NCBI GenBank assembly: GCA_042091495.1
Contig: JBELHJ010000031.1
Coordinates: 1-28,502, forward strand
Source: JBELHJ01 sp042091495
GTDB lineage: Bacteria > Bacteroidota > Bacteroidia > Flavobacteriales > Flavobacteriaceae
Length of the DNA: 28,502 nt
Direction of reading: 5' to 3'
This document shows, piece by piece, positions 1 to 6,478 of the stretch. Within the stretch, counting starts at the first letter, position 1. Each line of letters begins with the position of its first letter. The position numbers were made by a program, and so were the translations under genes. The notes under the pieces were generated by a model. The model was not told where the DNA came from. It saw nothing but the letters and a program-made list of their open reading frames with translations, and ran no database searches.

Positions 1-1
1 G

Positions 2-75
2 TGACCTCGGCAGGATTCAAACCTGCAACCTCTTGAGCCGTAATCAAGTGCACTATTCAGTTATGCTACGAGGCC
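2..75 (-). tRNA. tRNA-Arg (anticodon ACG)
   Basis: Read on the minus strand this folds into a full cloverleaf. The 7-bp acceptor stem has one G-U pair, the D-stem is GCAT/GTGC, the anticodon stem is CTTGA/TCAAG with loop TTACGGC, and the T-stem is GCAGG/CCTGC. Anticodon ACG decodes CGU, and CGC/CGA after inosine modification. The discriminator base is A, and the C after it may begin an encoded CCA that runs off the window edge. Unusually, D-loop position 19 is A and T-loop position 56 is U, replacing the normal G19-C56 pair together. A complete promoter lies just upstream, so this tRNA need not depend on read-through from clpS. Confidence 0.96.
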
Positions 76-90
76 TTTTAAATGTGGGTG

Positions 91-123
91 CAAATATAAT
101 AGTTTTAATTTTTTATATCCAAA
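91..123 (-). promoter_or_regulatory. Bacteroidota-type promoter for tRNA-Arg
   Basis: On the minus strand there is TTTG (120-123), a 21-base spacer, then TATATTTG (91-98), matching the known Bacteroidota primary-sigma pattern TTTG / TAnnTTTG. The last G of the -7 box is 16 bases from the mature tRNA 5' end. The tRNA-Glu promoter in this window shows the same distance. Confidence 0.8.
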
Positions 124-150
124 TTAGACCCGCAGAAATTTAAATTTTTA

Positions 151-426
151 CTAAATAATCTCGGCGCTTAGACCTTCTTGTTGAAGCTTTCTACATTTGG
201 GAACCAACTCGTCAATTCCACCTGTTTTTACAGTACATTGCCCTTTATAATGAACAATAATCGCACATTGTTCTGCTTGAACAGGAGAGTGGTCACAAAC
301 TGAAACTAATACGTCTATGACATGATCAAAAGTATTGACATCGTCATTAAACAAAACTATTTCATTCTCGTTAACAACTTCTTCCTGCTCTATGAGCAGC
401 TCTTTTACTTCAGTTAAAGTACTCAT
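151..426 (-). CDS. clpS: ATP-dependent Clp protease adaptor ClpS
   Basis: This is a 91-residue ClpS, the adaptor that binds the N-terminal domain of the ClpA/ClpC unfoldase and delivers N-degron substrates to ClpP in the cytoplasm. The conserved LFNDD motif (N27, D28, D29) and IIVHYKG (H59) match the residues that hold the substrate's free N-terminus in characterised ClpS proteins. Length is slightly short of the E. coli protein (about 106), with a reduced acidic N-terminal tail of about 20 residues. It is the last gene of a minus-strand operon, 10 bases after prmA. No clear terminator follows; an AT-rich 75-base spacer leads into tRNA-Arg. Confidence 0.95.
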   Translation of the reverse strand: MSTLTEVKELLIEQEEVVNENEIVLFNDDVNTFDHVIDVLVSVCDHSPVQAEQCAIIVHYKGQCTVKTGGIDELVPKCRKLQQEGLSAEII

Positions 427-436
427 TATAAGTTTT

Positions 437-1267
437 TTACGAATTTACAAATTTTAACGCAACCCAATTTTTCTGCTCTTGCTTAGCTTGTAATTTTAAA
501 TTAAGCGCATTACATGCAGCTTCTATGATTGGAATATCCACATTATAAAATCCACTTAAAAACAAACTACCTCTATTATTCAAACAGCTTACATAAGTAG
601 AAAGGTCATTAATTAATATATTTCTGTTAATATTAGCTAAGATACAATCGTATTTTTGGTGGATTAGCAAAGAAGCATCTCCTTCCTGAACGTTAATATT
701 ATTACATTCATTTCTATTAACATTCTCCATACTATTTTCATAACACCAATTATCTATATCTATAGCATCTACACAAAAAGCCCCTTTTTTTGATGCTAAA
801 ATTGCAAGCACTCCAGTACCACATCCCATATCAAGTACTGCTTTGTTTTTGAAATCATGATCAAGAATAAATTGAAGCATCATATGTGTTGTCTCGTGAT
901 GTCCTGTTCCAAAACTCATTTTGGGCTCTATAACTAAATCATAATCACAAGGCTTTTGCTCATGGAATGGAGCTCTTACATGACATTTTCCACCAATTTC
1001 AATGGGTTCAAAACTTTTCTCCCATTCTTCATTCCAATTGGTTTGAGCTATAGTTTTTATAGAATAGGAAATTTGAACCTCACTAGATTTTAAAATGTTT
1101 ATCTCGTCTAATAAACAATCCTTGTAATCTGGTTTTTGAATATAAGCCGTAACACCTTGTTCTGTTTCTACAAAACTTTCAAAACCCAAATAGCCTAATT
1201 CAGCAATAAGAATATCTACATGAGGTTGTAAAGGGCTTACTTCAAAATTGATTTCAATATATTCCAT
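437..1267 (-). CDS. prmA: Ribosomal protein L11 methyltransferase PrmA
   Basis: A 276-residue class I SAM-dependent methyltransferase that trimethylates lysines and the N-terminus of ribosomal protein L11. The SAM-binding glycine motif VLDMGCGTGVLAI is followed by the acidic ribose-binding strand VDAIDIDNW. A catalytic-site signature LANINRNIL corresponds to the NANI motif typical of PrmA. MSFGTGHHETTH is also a PrmA hallmark. The roughly 90-residue N-terminal part is the L11-recognition domain, which is poorly conserved in sequence. It lies 7 bases after tpiA and 10 bases before clpS, consistent with one transcript. Flavobacterial PrmA proteins have about this length, shorter than the E. coli form (293). 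Confidence 0.95.
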   Translation of the reverse strand: MEYIEINFEVSPLQPHVDILIAELGYLGFESFVETEQGVTAYIQKPDYKDCLLDEINILKSSEVQISYSIKTIAQTNWNEEWEKSFEPIEIGGKCHVRAPFHEQKPCDYDLVIEPKMSFGTGHHETTHMMLQFILDHDFKNKAVLDMGCGTGVLAILASKKGAFCVDAIDIDNWCYENSMENVNRNECNNINVQEGDASLLIHQKYDCILANINRNILINDLSTYVSCLNNRGSLFLSGFYNVDIPIIEAACNALNLKLQAKQEQKNWVALKFVNS

Positions 1268-1274
1268 CTAAAAA

Positions 1275-2021
1275 TTAAAAAGCAGTAACAATGCCAAAGA
1301 AGTCATCAGCATTTAAAGAAGCCCCTCCAATTAGACCTCCATCAACATCTGGTTTAGAAAATATTGATTTTGCATTGGCTGGTTTAACACTCCCACCATA
1401 CAATATTGAAACTGTTTCTGCTATTTCTGGATAGTGTTGTGCTATAACAGTTCTAATAAAAGCATGCATTTCTTGTGCTTGTTCTGGAGAAGCAGTTTCC
1501 CCAGTACCTATAGCCCATACGGGTTCATAAGCTAAAATAATTTGAGACCACTCATTGGCCGAGAGGTTAAATAAACTTTCTTTTAGTTGTTGCTCTACAA
1601 CATTAAAGTGATTTGATGATTGACGATCTGATAATTCTTCTCCAAAACAAAAAATGACTTGCATACCGCTATCCAATGCCGTTTTAACTTTTTCTTTTAA
1701 AAGCGAATTAGTCTCATTAAAATAGGCACGACGTTCGCTATGACCTAAAATTACCGTCTTAACACCAATACTTTGTAACATTTGTGCACTAACCTCACCT
1801 GTGAAAGCGCCATTTTTTGCTTGATGCATATTTTGAGCAACCACCTCTACAGGTGAATTGGATAAATGGTTTACAGATGATTGTAAATTGACAAAAGTAG
1901 GAGCTACCATCACAGAGACATCATTAGGACAGCTATGTTGCTTTAGAGCTTCAAGTAAAGTCTCTGTTTCTTTTGAATCGTTGTTCATTTTCCAGTTTCC
2001 TGCTACAATTTGTTTTCTCAT
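1275..2021 (-). CDS. tpiA: Triosephosphate isomerase
   Basis: A 248-residue TIM barrel that interconverts dihydroxyacetone phosphate and glyceraldehyde-3-phosphate in glycolysis and gluconeogenesis. All catalytic residues are present: K11 in GNWKMN, H94 in ILGHSERR and E166 in AYEPVWAIGTG, which also carries the flexible loop 6 hinge. Phosphate-binding motifs YGGSVKPANA and GGLIGGASL close the barrel. The ATG start is one base after the stop of the permease gene and 7 bases precede prmA, so it sits mid-operon. The grouping with an orphan permease and a methyltransferase is positional; no direct pathway link is evident. Confidence 0.98.
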   Translation of the reverse strand: MRKQIVAGNWKMNNDSKETETLLEALKQHSCPNDVSVMVAPTFVNLQSSVNHLSNSPVEVVAQNMHQAKNGAFTGEVSAQMLQSIGVKTVILGHSERRAYFNETNSLLKEKVKTALDSGMQVIFCFGEELSDRQSSNHFNVVEQQLKESLFNLSANEWSQIILAYEPVWAIGTGETASPEQAQEMHAFIRTVIAQHYPEIAETVSILYGGSVKPANAKSIFSKPDVDGGLIGGASLNADDFFGIVTAF

Positions 2022-2022
2022 T

Positions 2023-3096
2023 TTAAAATTTAATTTTTGGGTCTAATTGTGCATAAATGATATCCACAATAATATTGATTAGTATAAAAGTTAATGCTAC
2101 AGTTAGAACAGCTCCCATTATGACGGGTAAATCAAGTGTATTGAGCGCATTTACAATTTCTTTACCTAGCCCATTCCATCCAAAGATATACTCTACAAAA
2201 ACAGCCCCTGCTAACATGGATGCAAACCATCCAGACACTGCAGTTATAACTGGATTTAAAGCATTTTTCAGCGCATGTTTATAAATTATTTTAAATGCTG
2301 ACAAGCCTTTAGATTTTGCTGTTCTTATGTAATCTTGATTTAACACTTCTAAGAGTGCGTTTCTCATAAGTTGCGAAAATACAGCTATTGGCCTGATTCC
2401 CAAAACAAAAGCTGGTAAAACTAAATTCTTCCATGCCCTGTATGAATACTCACCAAAATCATCGACTTCATATAGACTCCCTGTCATTTTTAAACCTGTA
2501 AATTCATGCAGCAAGAATCCAAATATCCAAGCAAATAAAATCGCACTAAAAAAAGACGGTAAACTCATTCCAAAGGTGCTTATTAATTGAATGATTTTAT
2601 CTATCCAACTACCAAAACAAAGCGCAGATACTATACCCAATGATAAGCCTAAAATTATAGCAATTATAATAGATGTGAGCGCCAATATAACCGTATTAGG
2701 CATGGTTTCTTTTATAATTTCAACTACAGGTTTGCCCGGTTTTGTAAAAGACATTCTTAAATAAGGTTGCTTGAGTGCGATACTAAATTTAAAAACACTA
2801 AAAAGGACTAACCCACGATATTTACGCTCAGAAAAATAGGTGTAATCATTGCTATTATCTGAATGGAAAGATATTGGGCTTACATCGTTTAGGTAATATA
2901 AGTATTGTGTAGTGAGTGGTTTATCAAAACCATACTTCCTTTTAATAATTTGTATTTGCGCACTGTCTTCATTTTGACCAAGCATCATTCTAGCGGGATC
3001 ACCAGGCAACACATTAAATAAAAAGAAGATTACTGTTAGAACTCCAAACAGTGTAAGAGTAGCATAAAATATTTTATGAGTTATTAAACGAAACAC
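2023..3096 (-). CDS. ABC transporter permease, OppB/DppB family (orphan)
   Basis: A 357-residue inner-membrane permease of the binding-protein-dependent peptide importer family. The N-terminus holds TM1 and the family motif NVLPGDPARMMLGQ. After a periplasmic stretch, about five further membrane segments follow. The cytoplasmic EAA loop that contacts the ATPase is visible around QDYIRTAKSKGLSAF. The C-terminus has EYIFGWNGLGKEIVNA and ends LDPKIKF, also typical of OppB. Residues about 72-125 form a longer periplasmic insert than in E. coli OppB. Translation starts at GTG (3096-3094) directly abutting the TAG stop of the preceding gene. No partner permease, ATPase or solute-binding protein occurs in this window, so the substrate is unknown. 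Confidence 0.88.
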   Translation of the reverse strand: MFRLITHKIFYATLTLFGVLTVIFFLFNVLPGDPARMMLGQNEDSAQIQIIKRKYGFDKPLTTQYLYYLNDVSPISFHSDNSNDYTYFSERKYRGLVLFSVFKFSIALKQPYLRMSFTKPGKPVVEIIKETMPNTVILALTSIIIAIILGLSLGIVSALCFGSWIDKIIQLISTFGMSLPSFFSAILFAWIFGFLLHEFTGLKMTGSLYEVDDFGEYSYRAWKNLVLPAFVLGIRPIAVFSQLMRNALLEVLNQDYIRTAKSKGLSAFKIIYKHALKNALNPVITAVSGWFASMLAGAVFVEYIFGWNGLGKEIVNALNTLDLPVIMGAVLTVALTFILINIIVDIIYAQLDPKIKF

Positions 3097-4194
3097 CTAA
3101 TTAAAATCTAACTGTTCGATATCGTTCCAATGGGCTTTATCTTTTATGGTACCGTTATTAAGAACGAATATACCTGGATTGGATCTTATAATGGTTTTTA
3201 GAGCAGTTTCATCACAAAAATAGAACTGAAAATTTAAATTATATTTTGACTTTAAAACTTCAATTTGATTACTTCCAGAAGCTGTAAGACCAATAATTTT
3301 ATAACCTGAAGCTAGGGCAAAATCACTTAGAGCGTTAATTTTTTCTAATCCCTCACTCTCAGCCTTATCAATATCATATAAAGTAACTACACAAAGCTTT
3401 GGTTCTTCCATTAAAGATGAAGTAAAATCTTCACCGTCTATTTCCATAGTAAAATCGTGAATAGGTGGCTCATAACCCTCCTTAACAACCTCTGTGTCAA
3501 CACCTACAAATTCACCATCAACCTTTGGATAGCTTCCTGTGGTGGTGACTACTTTTTCACTACCAGCTACTTTAAATTTCCAATTGTAATTAATTACAGC
3601 TTTAGGGGCATCTTCGGGAATAATCATATTCTCTAAAATATTTGCACCTATTTTGTAAGGTCTGAAATCTTTATATGGTAAATGCATTAGCACATAATAA
3701 GCGAAAATCAAACATCCTAAAAAGGAAAACAATGAAATTAGCACCGCATTCAATTTAGAAAATAGCGGTGTTATAAAACGCATGTTAAAACTCAAAAGAA
3801 AAATAAGTACTAGGAGCACTACATCTTTATAAAATGATTGCCATGGTGTTAATTTCAAGGCGTCTCCAAAACACCCACAATCAGTTACTTTATTATAATA
3901 AGCAGAGTAAAAAGTGAGAAAAGTAAAAAACAAGATCATTGCCAATAAACTGAATACCGTAATTTTCTTTCGATAGCCTATTAGTAAAAACACCCCTAGG
4001 AGCACTTCAAGAATAACTAATACTACTGCTAATAAAAGTGCATAGGGCATTAAAAAGTTTAAGTCTAAAACTGAAGGACTAAAATATTCCTCAAGTTTGA
4101 ATGAAAAACCAACAGGATCATTAAGTTTAATCAATCCCGAAATTATAAAAAGTACACCTACAAATACCCTACTAAATCCAACTAAGTATTTCAT
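3097..4194 (-). CDS. MauE/DoxX-like membrane protein with thioredoxin-fold tail (BT_3928 type)
   Basis: A 365-residue protein with about five N-terminal membrane segments (to about residue 175) followed by a soluble domain. The membrane part starts like DoxX proteins (VLFIISGLIKLNDP) and carries DCGCFGD with C106 and C108, the motif typical of MauE-type electron-transfer membrane proteins. The last ~110 residues alternate strands and helices like a thioredoxin fold (CVVTLYDIDKAE ... GIFVLNNGTI), but the active-site CxxC is missing. This resembles the Bacteroidota family known as BT_3928. The role is probably thiol redox or membrane-associated but is not established. Its ATG overlaps the upstream stop (TAATG), implying translational coupling. 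Confidence 0.78.
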   Translation of the reverse strand: MKYLVGFSRVFVGVLFIISGLIKLNDPVGFSFKLEEYFSPSVLDLNFLMPYALLLAVVLVILEVLLGVFLLIGYRKKITVFSLLAMILFFTFLTFYSAYYNKVTDCGCFGDALKLTPWQSFYKDVVLLVLIFLLSFNMRFITPLFSKLNAVLISLFSFLGCLIFAYYVLMHLPYKDFRPYKIGANILENMIIPEDAPKAVINYNWKFKVAGSEKVVTTTGSYPKVDGEFVGVDTEVVKEGYEPPIHDFTMEIDGEDFTSSLMEEPKLCVVTLYDIDKAESEGLEKINALSDFALASGYKIIGLTASGSNQIEVLKSKYNLNFQFYFCDETALKTIIRSNPGIFVLNNGTIKDKAHWNDIEQLDFN

Positions 4195-4736
4195 TATTTA
4201 TTTGCATTTAAATGAATCATAGCAAAGACTGCATAATTTATCATATCCTGATAGTTGGCGTCAATCCCTTCACTAACTATAGTCTTTCCTTCATTATTTT
4301 CAATTTGTTTCACCCTAAGCAGTTTTTGTAAAATAAGATCGGTAAGCGAGCTCACTCGCATGTCTCGCCAAGCTTCACCATAATCATGATTTTTATCTTC
4401 CATAAGTTGCTTCGTAACGGCTAAAGTACTATCATATAATTCTTTAACCTCTGTATCACTTAAATCGGGTTGTTCCACTACACCCCTATCTATTTGGATC
4501 AGGGCCATTACTGAATAATTTATAATACCAATAAACTCAGATTCTTGTCCTTCGTTTATTTTCTGAACTTCGTTTTGTTGTAAACCTCTAATGCGTTGTG
4601 CTTTTATAAAAATCTGGTCAGTTAAAGAAGGTAATCTAAGAATGCGCCAAGGACTACCATAATCTTTCATTTTTTTTAAAAACAGTTCTCTACATATTGA
4701 AATGATTTCATCGTATTGTTTAGATGTATCTTGCAT
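4194..4736 (-). CDS. DUF1599 protein with two repeat halves
   Basis: A 180-residue soluble, mostly helical protein of the DUF1599 family, found mainly in Bacteroidota. It is an internal duplication: residues about 8-85 and 98-178 both carry a K-x-DYG-x-x-WR core (KMKDYGSPWRILRLPSLTD and KNHDYGEAWRDMRVSSLTD), then a K-x-x-R helix and a closing INY helix (IINYSVMALIQ / MINYAVFAMIH). The all-helical pattern and the small conserved motifs suggest a relation to MazG-like nucleotide pyrophosphatases; that is inference. It is the first gene of the minus-strand operon and is divergent from folP, with only 75 bases between their start codons. I found no perfect -7 box in that gap. Confidence 0.82.
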   Translation of the reverse strand: MQDTSKQYDEIISICRELFLKKMKDYGSPWRILRLPSLTDQIFIKAQRIRGLQQNEVQKINEGQESEFIGIINYSVMALIQIDRGVVEQPDLSDTEVKELYDSTLAVTKQLMEDKNHDYGEAWRDMRVSSLTDLILQKLLRVKQIENNEGKTIVSEGIDANYQDMINYAVFAMIHLNANK

Positions 4737-4811
4737 GAAGTCGTATTATTTTCCGTAAATTTCGCATAAATTAATTGAATTAAAAAACTTTAAACCTTTT
4801 GATATTTTTTT

Positions 4812-5651
4812 GTGAAAACGATTAATTGTAAAGGTCGGTTAATAGATCTTAGCTCACCTAAAGTCATGGGAATCCTTAATATTACCCCAGATTCTTTTTA
4901 TGATGGAGGGAAATACAAAAGCGATTCTGATTTTCTAACTCAGGTTGAAACAATGTTAGCTGACGGTGCTACTTTTATTGATATTGGTGCTTATAGCTCA
5001 AGACCGGGTGCAGACCATATTTCTGAAATAGAAGAATTAGATAGACTCCTCCCAGTATTAAATGCTATATGTACTAAGTTTGATGATGTTTTAATTTCTG
5101 TGGATACATTTAGAAGTAATGTGGCAAAACACGCTATAAATCATGGTGCAGCGATTATAAATGATATTTCTGCGGGAAAAGCAGATGAGAATATGCTAAA
5201 AACTATTAGAGCATTCCAAGTCCCTTATATTATGATGCACATGAGAGGAACTCCACAAAACATGAGTTCTAAAACAAAATATGAAAATCTTCTGGTTGAT
5301 GTAGTTAAAGAATTATCAGAACAAGTGCACCATGCAAAAAAAATAGGTATTAATGACCTTATAGTTGATCCAGGAATTGGTTTTGCAAAAAACACGAATC
5401 AGAATTTTACGATTTTAAAGCATCTAGATTACTTTAATATTTTTGAACTTCCAATTCTTCTTGGTGTTTCAAGAAAATCGATGATTTACAAAACACTAGA
5501 TAGTACCGCAGACAAAGCACTTAACGGAACAAGCGCTTTAAACAGTATAGGCTTAACCAAAGGAGCCACTATACTTAGGGTACATGATGTAAAAGAGGCT
5601 GTGGAATGCATACAATTATTTGAATCTTTGGAAAGCAATTCAATCGAGTAG
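4812..5651 (+). CDS. folP: Dihydropteroate synthase
   Basis: A 279-residue TIM-barrel enzyme that joins p-aminobenzoate to 6-hydroxymethyl-7,8-dihydropterin diphosphate in folate synthesis; it is the sulfonamide target. Motifs in order are GILNITPDSF, DIGAYSSRPGA (Bacteroidota variant of DIGGESTRPGA), SVDTFRSNVAK, INDISAGKAD, MMHMRGTPQNM, DPGIGFAKN, LGVSRKSMI and the terminal RVHD. All expected pterin and pABA pocket motifs are intact. Translation begins at GTG (4812); no ATG in frame would keep the N-terminal strand. The gene leads a two-gene plus-strand unit with cdaA 44 bases downstream. folE, another folate-pathway enzyme, lies elsewhere in the window. Confidence 0.97.
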   Translation: MKTINCKGRLIDLSSPKVMGILNITPDSFYDGGKYKSDSDFLTQVETMLADGATFIDIGAYSSRPGADHISEIEELDRLLPVLNAICTKFDDVLISVDTFRSNVAKHAINHGAAIINDISAGKADENMLKTIRAFQVPYIMMHMRGTPQNMSSKTKYENLLVDVVKELSEQVHHAKKIGINDLIVDPGIGFAKNTNQNFTILKHLDYFNIFELPILLGVSRKSMIYKTLDSTADKALNGTSALNSIGLTKGATILRVHDVKEAVECIQLFESLESNSIE

Positions 5652-5695
5652 TTGTGAAGATAAAATTTAACTCCTATTTTTAATAAAAACTCAGT

Positions 5696-6478
5696 GTGTT
5701 GGAACAATTTAAATTTTGGGAATTCGGCATCATAGATTTCATAGATGTTTTTCTTGTTGCTATTCTTTTATATTATGTCTATAAACTAGTAAAAGGTACA
5801 GTAGCTGTTAATATTTTCATTGGTATTATTGTTATTTATTTGGTTTGGAGGCTGACTGACTATCTTCAAATGGATATGATGCACCGTATTTTTGACGGGT
5901 TTATGAAAGTGGGAATCATCGCATTAATTGTTGTTTTCCAGCCAGAAATTCGAAAATTTCTACTTATGATTGGTTCAACTAATATTAGAGGTAAATCAAT
6001 CTTTGGGAAGATGAAATTTCTTAAAAGTGAAGTTTCCTCAGATACTGATGTTGAAAGTATTATCATGGCATGTAAGAATATGTCTGAATCTAAAACAGGG
6101 GCATTAATTGTCCTTGAGCGCAATAATAATTTGGATTTTTTACTTGATACTGGAGACACCACTAACATTACATTAAGCCAGCCAATTATTGAAAGTATCT
6201 TTTTTAAAAATAGCCCATTACATGACGGTGCCATAATAATAGAAGGCAATTTTGTGAAGGCTACACGAATTATATTACCATTAACAAACGAAAATAATAT
6301 TCCTAAGCGTTACGGATTGAGACACAGAGCAGCTGTTGGAATTACAGAAAAAACAGATGCTTTAGCGATTGCTGTAAGTGAAGAAACTGGGCATATCTCT
6401 TATATAAAAAATGGAGAATTCATAATCTACAAAGATGTAGAGGGACTAATTAAAAAAATTCAAAAAGACTTAGTTTAA
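5696..6478 (+). CDS. cdaA: Diadenylate cyclase CdaA (c-di-AMP synthase)
   Basis: A 260-residue membrane-anchored diadenylate cyclase that condenses two ATP into cyclic di-AMP. Three hydrophobic segments span residues about 12-85. The DAC domain follows, with the catalytic motif HDGA (D177, G178, A179) and the ATP-contacting RHR motif (R209-R211 in YGLRHRAAVGI). KFLLMIGS and the conserved core GAIIIEGNFVKATR fit the TIGR00159 family. The start is GTG at 5696, immediately followed by TTG; no ATG is better placed. It sits downstream of folP, an arrangement I recall from other Bacteroidota; the CdaR regulator and GlmM that flank it in Firmicutes are absent here. Its stop overlaps the stop of the convergent ABC exporter. 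Confidence 0.95.
   Translation: MLEQFKFWEFGIIDFIDVFLVAILLYYVYKLVKGTVAVNIFIGIIVIYLVWRLTDYLQMDMMHRIFDGFMKVGIIALIVVFQPEIRKFLLMIGSTNIRGKSIFGKMKFLKSEVSSDTDVESIIMACKNMSESKTGALIVLERNNNLDFLLDTGDTTNITLSQPIIESIFFKNSPLHDGAIIIEGNFVKATRIILPLTNENNIPKRYGLRHRAAVGITEKTDALAIAVSEETGHISYIKNGEFIIYKDVEGLIKKIQKDLV

Noticed and set aside
136..147. AAATTTAAATTT palindrome after clpS as a terminator
   Set aside because: It has only A-T pairs, no loop and no T-run; such palindromes are common in AT-rich DNA.
5866..6249. 127-codon open frame on minus inside cdaA
   Set aside because: cdaA is intact with its catalytic motifs in this stretch; the antisense frame has no family signature or promoter.
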